Source of the DNA: Clostridiales bacterium FE2011 | Lineage (GTDB): Bacteria > Bacillota > Clostridia > Christensenellales > Aristaeellaceae | Direction of reading: 5' to 3' | Assembly: GCA_017569305.1 (NCBI GenBank) | Contig: CP069418.1 | Span: 1,302,001 to 1,366,000, forward strand | Length of the DNA stretch: 64,000 bases | Shown here: positions 1 through 7,247 of the stretch, in pieces | Position numbering within the stretch: position 1 is the first letter of the stretch | Layout of the letters: each line of letters opens with the position of its first letter | The notes under the pieces: generated by a model | Databases searched by the model: none | Seen by the model: the letters and a program-made list of their open reading frames with translations, nothing else | Told to the model about the DNA's origin: nothing | Translations under genes and position numbers: made by a program

Positions 1-798
1 ATTCTTCTGATCACCATCAGCGCCATCTGGCTGATCCCCTTCTTCTGCATTGTGCTGCAGTCCTTCCGGGTGGAAAGCACCTGGCAGGTGGGCTACGTGA
101 TGCCCAAAGTCTGGGGCCTGGACAACTACCGGAAGCTGTTCTCCTCAGACTTTACCCGCTGGTATACAAACACCTTCATTATTTCCGTCTTTACCGCACT
201 CTTCCAGACGGTCATCGTGCTGTGCATGAGCTACACGCTCAGCCGTTTCCGTTTCAAGATGCGTAAACCCCTGATGAGGTTCATGCTTATCCTGGGCTTC
301 TTCCCCGGCATGCTGACCATGATTATCCTGTACCGCGTGCTGAAGGACCTGGGCCTTACCCAGGCCAACGCAGTTCCCGGTCTGATCCTGGTCTACATCG
401 CCTCCTCCGGTATGGGCTACTATGTGTCCAAAGGTTTCTTTGACACCATCCCCAAATCGCTGGATGAAGCCGCCCGTGTCGACGGGGCGACCCGTTTCCA
501 GGTGCTGAAAAAGATCATCCTGCCGCTCTCCAAGCCCATCGTCATCTACACAGTCCTGACGGCATTCATGGGCCCCTGGGGCGACTACGTCTTTGCCCGC
601 TACATTTCCTTCGGCGCATCCGCCGGTATGAACGTGGCGGTCGGTCTGTACAACTGGCTGACGCCAGACCAGATCAACAACAACTACACCATGTTCTGCG
701 CGGGCGGCGTACTGGTGGCAATCCCTGTTACGCTTCTGTTCCTGTTCTTACAGAAGTACTATGTGGAAGGCGTAACAGGAGGCGCAGTCAAAGGCTAA
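1..798 (+). CDS. Sugar ABC transporter permease, MalG type (5' truncated)
   Basis: The gene enters from the left edge. The frame is open from base 1, so the in-frame GTG at 52 is internal rather than a start. The product is a polytopic inner-membrane permease of the carbohydrate ABC importer family (binding-protein-dependent transport). The cytoplasmic EAA loop that contacts the ATPase is visible as EAARVDGATRFQVLKKIILP, about residues 145-164 of the visible part, with hydrophobic segments on both sides. The MsmK-type ATPase gene follows on the same strand after a long structured gap. The partner permease and the binding protein must lie to the left. The sugar cannot be named. A hairpin (788-809) has the stop codon in its loop. 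Confidence 0.9.
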   Translation: MLLITISAIWLIPFFCIVLQSFRVESTWQVGYVMPKVWGLDNYRKLFSSDFTRWYTNTFIISVFTALFQTVIVLCMSYTLSRFRFKMRKPLMRFMLILGFFPGMLTMIILYRVLKDLGLTQANAVPGLILVYIASSGMGYYVSKGFFDTIPKSLDEAARVDGATRFQVLKKIILPLSKPIVIYTVLTAFMGPWGDYVFARYISFGASAGMNVAVGLYNWLTPDQINNNYTMFCAGGVLVAIPVTLLFLFLQKYYVEGVTGGAVKG

Positions 799-1260
799 AG
801 CCTTTGACAGTGACTCCGAGGTGGGGAGCGAGGGACGCGGTGCCCCAGTGGGGCATTTGCCATAGGCAAAAGCGACCCGGAGTCCTGTCGTGCGCGGTGC
901 GCGGGGTTCGGAACGCCCGGAAAACTGTCCAGTGGACAGTTTTCAGTGGAGAACGGGCGGCAGCCCCGGGCACGAGGAATGCCGCCCGCGGTGCGCGCGC
1001 GAATCCTTGCCGAAACGAGCGGTGAGCGCGCTCCAGGGCGAACCTCTGAGGGCAGCCAGTGGCTGAAATTCCTAAGAGGGTTTGGAGCGCCCGGATAAAG
1101 AGCCAGTGGCTCTTTATCAGCGTAAAACGGGCGGCAGCCCCGAGAGGTCAATCGAAAGGGAGCAAGCTCCACAGTGTGGAGTTGCGACCATTGAGATTGC
1201 GGAAAAGCAGCGACGATTGAGGTTGCGGATGCGGTAAAGGGTAAAATCTTTACCCGCAGC
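788..1260. repeat. Hairpin-rich intergenic region with recurrent AGT/ATA triloops
   Basis: No credible gene lies between 799 and 1361. The space is packed with short perfect inverted repeats, mostly with 3-base loops: GTCAAAGGC/GCCTTTGAC around the stop codon, TGCCCC-AGT-GGGGCA (841-855), TTTGCC-ATA-GGCAAA (856-870), AAACTGTCC-AGT-GGACAGTTT (922-942), ATAAAGAGCC-AGT-GGCTCTTTAT (about 1095-1117), and CTCCAC-AGT-GTGGAG near 1170. A larger nested one is closed by GCGCTCCA/TGGAGCGC (about 1027-1090), with CAGCC-AGT-GGCTG at its tip. None has a U-tract, so these are not ordinary terminators. They lie between two genes of one transporter. Confidence 0.7.
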
Positions 1261-1293
1261 ACCCAGAAACGGGGTTATGAAAAGCAGTCAACT

Positions 1294-1331
1294 ATTAATT
1301 CTGAATTCTTAATTCTGAATTCTGAATTGAA
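1294..1331. repeat. AT-rich 7-base repeats (TTCTGAA type)
   Basis: Short direct repeats of AATTCTG/TTCTGAA units lie just upstream of the ATPase gene. The same degenerate heptamers recur at about 3559, 17191, 26561, 26681, 34994 and 35195, always intergenic and often next to other repeat families. Confidence 0.7.
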
Positions 1332-1361
1332 ATACCGGCGAATGGAAGGAGCAAATATAGT

Positions 1362-2489
1362 ATGGCAAGCGTAAAATTGACTGACGTCAAAAAGATTTAC
1401 GATAACAAAGTCACGGCAGTTCATGACTTTAACCTGGAAATCGCGGACAAGGAGTTTGTGGTCTTCGTCGGACCTTCCGGCTGCGGCAAGTCCACCACCC
1501 TGCGGATGATCGCCGGCCTGGAGGACATCTCCGAAGGCACCCTGGAAATCGACGGCGAGGTCGTCAATGACCTGCAGCCCAAGGACAGGAATATCGCCAT
1601 GGTTTTCCAGAACTACGCCCTGTATCCGCATATGACGGTATACGACAACATCGCTTTCAGCCTGCGGCTGAAGAAGATGCCCGAGGATGAGATCTACGAA
1701 CGCGTCACCAACGCGGCGCAGATTCTGGGCATCACCGAATACCTGACCCGGAAGCCCCGCGCCCTGTCCGGCGGCCAGCGCCAGCGCGTGGCTATCGGCC
1801 GCGCCATGGTCCGGAACGCCAAGGTCTTCCTGATGGACGAACCGCTGTCCAACCTGGACGCTAAGCTGCGCAACCAGATGCGCGCGGAAATCATCCTCCT
1901 CCGTCAGAAGCTGGATACCACCTTCATCTACGTTACCCATGACCAGACGGAAGCCATGACCCTGGGCGACCGGATCGTCATCATGAAGGATGGCTTCATT
2001 GAGCAGGTCGGTACTCCCCAGGAAGTGTTCGATACTCCCGTGAACCTCTTCGTGGCCGGCTTCATCGGCAGCCCCCAGATGAACTTCCTGAAGGCAAACC
2101 TGGAAAAGGCAGCCGGCGGATACGTTGTGGATATTCTCGGTGTCAAACTGCCCCTGAATGAAGAACAGAATGCAGTTCTGGAGCAGAAGGGCGTCGGTTC
2201 CCAGGAAATCATCCTGGGCGTCCGTCCGGAGCATACCAGCGTGTTGTTTGACAACCAGGAAGGCGCTATCGAATGCAAAATCGACGTCAACGAAATGATG
2301 GGCAGCGAGCTGCATCTGCACCTGTCCAGCCAGAACAATGACAAGATCATTGTCCGTCTCCCCACTGTGGACCTGACGAAGGAACAGCGTGAAAGCCTGA
2401 CCTTTGGCAACAAGCTGTACATCACCTTCCCCGCGAAGGTCATGCACCTCTTCGATCCCGCCACAGAAAAGAGTCTCATTGACGGCTAA
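1362..2489 (+). CDS. Sugar ABC transporter ATP-binding protein (MsmK/UgpC family)
   Basis: Cytoplasmic ATPase of 375 aa that energises carbohydrate importers. Walker A is GPSGCGKST near residue 37, the ABC signature LSGGQRQRVAIGRA near 135, and Walker B with the catalytic Glu is VFLMDEPLSNLDAK; the H-loop is YVTHDQTEA. The C-terminal third (from about 240) is the TOBE/OB regulatory extension, with VRPEH, typical of MsmK, UgpC and MalK. The start has GGAAGGA upstream at suitable spacing. The permease that ends at 798 is the likely partner, although MsmK-type ATPases often serve several transporters. A strong terminator follows. Confidence 0.95.
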   Translation: MASVKLTDVKKIYDNKVTAVHDFNLEIADKEFVVFVGPSGCGKSTTLRMIAGLEDISEGTLEIDGEVVNDLQPKDRNIAMVFQNYALYPHMTVYDNIAFSLRLKKMPEDEIYERVTNAAQILGITEYLTRKPRALSGGQRQRVAIGRAMVRNAKVFLMDEPLSNLDAKLRNQMRAEIILLRQKLDTTFIYVTHDQTEAMTLGDRIVIMKDGFIEQVGTPQEVFDTPVNLFVAGFIGSPQMNFLKANLEKAAGGYVVDILGVKLPLNEEQNAVLEQKGVGSQEIILGVRPEHTSVLFDNQEGAIECKIDVNEMMGSELHLHLSSQNNDKIIVRLPTVDLTKEQRESLTFGNKLYITFPAKVMHLFDPATEKSLIDG

Positions 2490-2502
2490 TCTTTCCAAAA
2501 TC

Positions 2503-2540
2503 AAAACCCAGCGGCCTGCTTACAGGCCGCTGGGTTTTTT
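2503..2540 (+). terminator. Intrinsic terminator after the sugar ATPase gene
   Basis: A 12-bp GC-rich stem (CCCAGCGGCCTG / CAGGCCGCTGGG) with a 4-base loop is followed by a T run. Confidence 0.93.
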
Positions 2541-2548
2541 AGTATCTG

Positions 2549-2646
2549 TCACATGCGCCATAGGCGCATATTTCATATCGCGCAAGCGATATTTCACATC
2601 CTGCGAAGCAGGATATTTCACATTGGCCAAAGGCCAATATTTCATT
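2549..2646. repeat. Array of four unrelated hairpins joined by ATTTCAY linkers
   Basis: Four successive perfect hairpins: ATGCGCC-ATA-GGCGCAT, ATCGC-GCAA-GCGAT, ATCCTGC-GAA-GCAGGAT and ATTGGCC-AAA-GGCCAAT. Each is followed by ATTTCAT or ATTTCAC. The stems have nothing in common except their terminal A-T pairs, while the linker is constant. The array lies between the ends of two convergent genes, right after a terminator. The same design recurs at 22403-22496. Confidence 0.85.
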
Positions 2647-2676
2647 GTTCTGATTTCCTTTGCCTTGCAAAGAAAA

Positions 2677-3381
2677 TCAGAACAGCTTCCCATTCATAAT
2701 CGCCAGTATCAGGTTCCCGCTGTTAAACAACGGTGCCAGGGCACTGGCTTCCACCAGCTGGTTCAGGTTATTAACCGGCAGCAGGGTCTGGACCAGGGGC
2801 AGCAGGGCAAAAGCCACAAAGCACAGCAGTGCGCCGCGGATCAACCCGAAGGCACCGCCGGCCAGGGAGTTCAGCTGCTTCAGCACCGGGAACTTGAAGA
2901 CCACTTTCAGGAAGTTGATCACAAAGTGAATCACCAGCAGCAGCGCCAGGAAGCATACAATAAAGCAGATTACATTCAGGATAGCGCCGACAATCGTCTG
3001 GGAAACATAGGTTCCCACGTCTGCGGCCGTACCGTAAACCTGGTTTGTCAGGTTGTTCTGCAGCAGGGTGTTCAGCGGAGCAGGCAGGGATACCTTATTC
3101 AGGATCTCCGTAATGCTGTTCTCAGTCAGGGACGTAACACTGCTTCCTGCCAGGGTCTGGTCGCCCAGCTTCGTTGCTGCGTCAGTATAGGACGCCAGGG
3201 TACGCAGAATTTCAGGATTGTTCTGGATCACTCCTGCCAGCTTCGGACTCAGCCAGAAGCTGAGGCCAAGGGAAAGCAGGCATCCGCCCATGGACGCCAC
3301 AGAAGAGATAAATCCACGGTACAGTCCTACCAGTATACTCAGTCCCAGGATCGCCAGGATCACAATGTCCACAATGTTCAT
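2677..3381 (-). CDS. CvpA-family integral membrane protein
   Basis: A 234-aa polytopic membrane protein of the CvpA (colicin V production) family, whose molecular role is poorly defined. The N-terminus MNIVDIVILAILGLSILVGL begins with the first membrane segment, followed by the family-typical YRGF turn. Further hydrophobic segments lie at about 35-50, 130-160 and 180-210, with the conserved LIRGALL segment near the last one. A longer soluble loop (about 50-125) separates segments 2 and 3. GGAGGA precedes the ATG. It is transcribed toward the terminator and hairpin array at 2503-2646. Confidence 0.8.
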   Translation of the reverse strand: MNIVDIVILAILGLSILVGLYRGFISSVASMGGCLLSLGLSFWLSPKLAGVIQNNPEILRTLASYTDAATKLGDQTLAGSSVTSLTENSITEILNKVSLPAPLNTLLQNNLTNQVYGTAADVGTYVSQTIVGAILNVICFIVCFLALLLVIHFVINFLKVVFKFPVLKQLNSLAGGAFGLIRGALLCFVAFALLPLVQTLLPVNNLNQLVEASALAPLFNSGNLILAIMNGKLF

Positions 3382-3480
3382 CTAATCTCTTCTTCCTCCT
3401 GTTTCCCGGATCATGATAATGTATTCTTCAATAATACAAACTTTCTCCGAATGTTGTCCGGAACATCTGCGTTCCGAACT

Positions 3481-3524
3481 GTCATCTCGACCAAAGGCGC
3501 TTCGCGCCTGCGTGGAGAGATCTC
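3481..3524. repeat. GTCATYTCGAC hairpin repeat, copy 1
   Basis: GTCATCTCGACCAAAG, a variable inner hairpin AGGCGC-TTC-GCGCCT, then GTGGAGAGATCTC. The outer ATCTC and GAGAT can pair. Other copies lie at 6936-6981 and 35077-35123. Confidence 0.7.
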
Positions 3525-3558
3525 GTTTCTTTTCCCCGTCTCAGCGGAACACTCTGTC

Positions 3559-3590
3559 ATTATGCATTATGAATTATGAATTATGCATTG
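3559..3590. repeat. AT-rich 7-base repeats (ATTATGA type)
   Basis: ATTATGC/ATTATGA units in tandem just beyond the 3' end of the penicillin-binding protein gene. Same loose family as 1294-1331. Confidence 0.65.
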
Positions 3591-3609
3591 GAGGAATTTA
3601 TTAATTCCA

Positions 3610-6588
3610 TTAATAAATTCCTCCCAGCGCCTGCGTCAGGGTCTGCATGGCGCTCATCACATCGGACTGATTCGCCCCGCCTCCGCCGATCAGCATCCGC
3701 AGGTAATCCGCCGCGTTCTGGATCGCACGGTACTGCTCGCTGTTCGGGTCCATGGAGGCCATCATGGTCTCCGCCATCGTCAGCACCTGTCTGGCGTCAG
3801 CAAAAGACTGATCGCTACCGCCCTGGTCGTAACCGCCCTGATAGCCGCCCTGGTCATATCCGGGGAACTGATCAGGCATCGTGGGCTGCTGATAGAATCC
3901 GCTGTGCAGGGTACAGACCGTATTGCTTGTCACAGCCGTCGATCCCAGGTATTCCTCAATGACTGACTGGTACTGTCCCAGCAGGTTATACAGGGGATGT
4001 CCTGTCGGGATCGTTACTACGCCGCGTGTCACAGTATACGGACAATTGGGAGAAGGCGGCATTCCGGACTCAGCACAGACTGTCATGTTGGTATGCATCT
4101 GGCAGTTCACAGTCGGTTCGGTTCCCTTAGCCCACCAGTCTGTCACAACACCGTATCCCATTGCGTCGTTCCGGCAGGCTTCCGTAGCCAGCTGGCCGCT
4201 CACCGCACAGGTGGTTACCTTCACCAGGCCGTAATCGGAAGGATTGCCGTCCAGGATATCCTTCTTGTCCAGGCCCTGGTGGATCTTGCTCATGTAGGCC
4301 TGCCACAGCGGCGCGGCCGCGCCGGAACCTGTGGACTTGGAGGACAGTGCCTTATAGTTGTCATGACCGACCCACAGGGCGGAAGCGTAGTATCCGGTCA
4401 TACCGGAGAAGAATACGCCCTTCTGGTCGGAGTTTGTACCGGTCTTACCGCCCACGATCTGTCCGCTGATCTTTGCGCTTGTACCGGTACCGCTTTGTAC
4501 CGCGGTCTTCAGCATGTCTACGATCAGCCAGGAAGTGCTGGGCGAGAAAACCTTGCGCCGTTCCTGGTGCTGGTGTCCATCCCATACCACATGATTTGCG
4601 GAATCGGAAATACCCAGCACGGATATAGGCTCCTGGTAAACGCCGCCGTTGGCCAGTACGCCGAAGGCAACCGTCATCTGCAGCGGGGTAATACCGGAGG
4701 AACCAAGGCTCAGGCCGAAGGGAGTGGCATCGATGTGGCCGTCGTCAATACCCAGCCGGTGCAGGAAGTCCACGCTGCGTTCCACGCCCACATAGGACAT
4801 AAGTGTGGATGCCGCGGATGTATTATGAGACTTGGCCATGGCAGTGCGCAGGGTTTCAGGACCCACATAGCCGCCTCCGCCGTAGTTCTTCGGCCAGGAA
4901 TCGTTTCCCTTGGAATCCTTCCAGCCGGAAATCGGTATCGGCATGTTGTAAACCACCGTGGCCGGGCTGCAGCCCAGTTCCAGGGCCGGTGCGTAAACCG
5001 CAATCGGCTTGATGGAAGAACCGACCGGCATCTTCATGTCCGTAGCCCGGTTCAGGGTCTTCCTTGCTGTCACTTCAGTACGGGAACCGACAATCGCCTT
5101 CAGCTCACCCGTCCGGTAATCCAGCACCGCGCAGGCCGCCTGGGGCTCAATGGTTTCTGTATAGGTGCCGTCGGAGTTCTTTGTCCGGAACACCTTGTCT
5201 GACGGATCCCGCAGGGACGGATACTTGCTCCAGTTCTGCAGCGTGGTTTCCACCGTCTCCTGGATGTTGGGATCAATTGCCAGCCGCACCCTGTAACCGC
5301 CGGTACGGAGCTTGTTTTCCATGGCTGCCCGGTTCGTTGCGTTATCCTCCAGGCCGTTCAGCTCCAGAAAGATGTTTACAACTTCCTTCACAGCGTACTC
5401 CACATAATGGGGATACTTGTACATGCTGTCTCCTGACGACGGAGCCTCCTGCAGGACGTGTGCCGTGGCCGGGTTCAGGGCTTCTTCATACTGTTCCTTA
5501 GTGATGAACTGGTTTTCATACATACACCGGAGCACATAATTCGTCCGGTTGTTGGTTACCGCGGCATAGTCCTTTTCGTCACTCTTGCGGGTATACAGAT
5601 TCCGCCGCGGATTATAGTAGTAAGGGTTGTTGGTCGTACCGGCCAGTATCGCGCATTCCCGGATACTCAGTTCGCCCAGGTTTTTACCGAAATAGCCCTG
5701 TGCCGCCACCTGCACGCCGTAATAGTTTTCACCCAGGAAAATCGTGTTCAGATAGGTTTCCAGGATCTGATCCTTGGTGTACCGGTTTTCCAGCTGCAAG
5801 GCCAGATAGGCCTCCTGGATTTTCCGCTTATAGCTCTGTTCCGAGGAAAGCAGGGTATTCTTGATCAGCTGCTGGGTAATGGTGGAACCGCCCTGTGTGG
5901 AGGAAGAAGTCAGGTTGAACACAAGGGCGCCCACAATACGCTTCAGGTCCACACCGTTATGGGAATAGAAACGGGCGTCTTCCACTGCGATAAAAGCATT
6001 GCGAAGCATCTTGGGCATCGCGGCCAGCGATACCAGCACCCGGTTTTCTGTTCCTTTGTATTCAGTAATCAGATTACCGTTGCAATCATAAATGAAAGAG
6101 GTCTGTGCCTGGGTATCCATTGCCACCAGGTTTAGTTCGGGAGCCGTATCCACATAACCCTTGGCAATTCCGGCCAGTGCGCCCAGTCCGGCCACACCGG
6201 CAAGCACCACAATCACGATCAGCACCCTGATCGTGTTCAGCAGCACACTGACGACAAAATTCGGTTTCCGGGTTTCCGGGCGGAAAATACTGCGGGGTTC
6301 CGGTTTGTCTTCCGGCTCCTCGTCATAATCCTCGTCGTACTCCTCGTCATCCCGCGCCCAGGAAGATTCCTCTTCGTAAGCCTCGTTGTCGTAGGCCTCT
6401 TCTCCGTCGTAGGTTTCCTCGTATTCATCATATCCGGACTCTTCGGGATAATACTCCGCTTCATCCATCGGCTCGTCATACGCATCAGGATCCCTGTTTT
6501 CAGGGAACTGCGGTTCGTAGCCTTCATCGGAAGAATATTCTTCGAATTCTTCGAAGTTATCTTCTTCCCGTTTCTTCTTACCGAACAT
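3610..6588 (-). CDS. Class A penicillin-binding protein (PBP1A type)
   Basis: Bifunctional peptidoglycan synthase (glycosyltransferase and transpeptidase) of 992 aa, anchored in the membrane with its catalytic parts outside. Residues 1-100 are an extremely acidic, Tyr-rich cytoplasmic tail and about 111-140 form the single membrane anchor. The GT51 domain has its catalytic Glu in EDARFYSHNGVD (Glu203) and the GGSTITQQLIKN motif near 233. The transpeptidase has SSIK (Ser524), SHN (587-589) and KTG (715-717). The C-terminus is Gly/Gln/Tyr-rich from about 930, likely flexible in the wall. GGAGGG lies 7 bases before the ATG. It looks monocistronic. Class A enzymes are usually 700-900 aa; the extra length comes from both tails. 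Confidence 0.95.
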   Translation of the reverse strand: MFGKKKREEDNFEEFEEYSSDEGYEPQFPENRDPDAYDEPMDEAEYYPEESGYDEYEETYDGEEAYDNEAYEEESSWARDDEEYDEDYDEEPEDKPEPRSIFRPETRKPNFVVSVLLNTIRVLIVIVVLAGVAGLGALAGIAKGYVDTAPELNLVAMDTQAQTSFIYDCNGNLITEYKGTENRVLVSLAAMPKMLRNAFIAVEDARFYSHNGVDLKRIVGALVFNLTSSSTQGGSTITQQLIKNTLLSSEQSYKRKIQEAYLALQLENRYTKDQILETYLNTIFLGENYYGVQVAAQGYFGKNLGELSIRECAILAGTTNNPYYYNPRRNLYTRKSDEKDYAAVTNNRTNYVLRCMYENQFITKEQYEEALNPATAHVLQEAPSSGDSMYKYPHYVEYAVKEVVNIFLELNGLEDNATNRAAMENKLRTGGYRVRLAIDPNIQETVETTLQNWSKYPSLRDPSDKVFRTKNSDGTYTETIEPQAACAVLDYRTGELKAIVGSRTEVTARKTLNRATDMKMPVGSSIKPIAVYAPALELGCSPATVVYNMPIPISGWKDSKGNDSWPKNYGGGGYVGPETLRTAMAKSHNTSAASTLMSYVGVERSVDFLHRLGIDDGHIDATPFGLSLGSSGITPLQMTVAFGVLANGGVYQEPISVLGISDSANHVVWDGHQHQERRKVFSPSTSWLIVDMLKTAVQSGTGTSAKISGQIVGGKTGTNSDQKGVFFSGMTGYYASALWVGHDNYKALSSKSTGSGAAAPLWQAYMSKIHQGLDKKDILDGNPSDYGLVKVTTCAVSGQLATEACRNDAMGYGVVTDWWAKGTEPTVNCQMHTNMTVCAESGMPPSPNCPYTVTRGVVTIPTGHPLYNLLGQYQSVIEEYLGSTAVTSNTVCTLHSGFYQQPTMPDQFPGYDQGGYQGGYDQGGSDQSFADARQVLTMAETMMASMDPNSEQYRAIQNAADYLRMLIGGGGANQSDVMSAMQTLTQALGGIY

Positions 6589-6646
6589 TCTAACCCTCCG
6601 GTTTGACCGTTTGTCATGGCGCGAAAAGCTTATACCAAGACAGTTT

Positions 6647-6676
6647 ATAATATCATAGATCGCTTTCCTTGTCCAA
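6647..6676 (-). promoter_or_regulatory. Promoter of the penicillin-binding protein gene
   Basis: On the minus strand TTGGAC (6671-6676) and TATTAT (6647-6652) are separated by 18 bases, about 60 bases upstream of the start codon. It resembles a housekeeping sigma promoter. Confidence 0.6.
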
Positions 6677-6840
6677 AAACCATCCTTCCAAAAAACAACG
6701 TCTTTAACTCTTCATTTCTTCCAATTCAACGGATCACCAATGATACAGAGGGGACGGTTCCTCCGGTATCATTTCATTGTTGCTTTACGAATCATGAATC
6801 GTCATCTTTTCTCCGCAAGCAGGAACACCTGCAATCTGGT

Positions 6841-6884
6841 GTCATTCTGAGCAAGCGAATGCAATGAGCGCGTCGAAGAATTCC
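6841..6884. repeat. CCTTCGAC/CAGGATGACA repeat (inverted copy)
   Basis: Read on the minus strand this is TTCTTCGACGCGCTC...CTTGCTCAGAATGAC, a diverged copy of the repeat found at about 36016, 40761, 40921, 41010 and 41180. The space 6589-7247 holds no gene, only repeats and the clpB promoter. Confidence 0.6.
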
Positions 6885-6935
6885 TTACTAAGGCCGCAGG
6901 CCTGATTCAGGAAGGAACACCATTACCTCCACATT

Positions 6936-6981
6936 GTCATCTCGACTAAGGAGCCCAACGGGCTCCGCATGGAGAGATCTC
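6936..6981. repeat. GTCATYTCGAC hairpin repeat, copy 2
   Basis: GTCATCTCGACTAAG, inner hairpin GGAGCCC-AAC-GGGCTCC, then ATGGAGAGATCTC. The inner stem is unrelated to that of the other copies but still pairs perfectly. Confidence 0.7.
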
Positions 6982-7054
6982 CTCCGGGGATGTAGACCTT
7001 CAACACATACGGAACAGTTTCAGCAAAGAGACTATACTAATTCTGAATTGTTGT

Positions 7055-7152
7055 GGAGGCATTCGTGCTTTAGCACGACTAATGCCTCCCATGCTACAGC
7101 CGTCCATTTCTGCAAGCCATTAGCGATGCAGAAATGGAATACGGCGATCGCA
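7055..7152. repeat. Two-domain structured element, copy A
   Basis: Domain 1: GGAGGCATT, inner hairpin CGTGC-TTTA-GCACG, ACT, AATGCCTCC. Constant joint CATGCTACAG. Domain 2: CCGT, inner hairpin CCATTTCTGC/GCAGAAATGG, AAT, ACGG. Constant end CGATCGCA. Copies B (17221-17319) and C (36108-36193) keep the constant parts and change the stems in compensating fashion. This copy ends 17 bases before the clpB -35 box. Confidence 0.8.
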
Positions 7153-7169
7153 GAATTTGTTTTCTCCTC

Positions 7170-7197
7170 TTGACAACAATCATTGCCGGTGTATAAT
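7170..7197 (+). promoter_or_regulatory. clpB promoter
   Basis: A perfect TTGACA (7170-7175) and a perfect TATAAT (7192-7197) are separated by 16 bases, about 50 bases upstream of the clpB start. Confidence 0.93.
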
Positions 7198-7206
7198 ACT
7201 CTTGAA

Positions 7207-7223
7207 GGTCAAAGTTAGTCAAA
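7207..7223 (+). promoter_or_regulatory. CtsR operator of clpB
   Basis: GGTCAAA-GTT-AGTCAAA matches the tandem heptad recognised by the Firmicute heat-shock repressor CtsR. It lies 9 bases after the -10 box, where a bound repressor would block transcription. CtsR itself is not encoded in this window. Confidence 0.88.
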
Positions 7224-7247
7224 TAACCTTCGAAGGAGGTAATCCCT

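Noticed and set aside
795..1262. Minus-strand ORF of 155 codons in the hairpin-rich gap
   Set aside because: No ribosome site, composition biased by the palindromes, and no resemblance to any protein; the open frame follows from repeat structure.
2404..3579. Plus-strand ORF of 391 codons running through a terminator, a hairpin array and the cvpA-like gene
   Set aside because: It crosses a strong terminator and lies antisense to a well-supported membrane protein gene.
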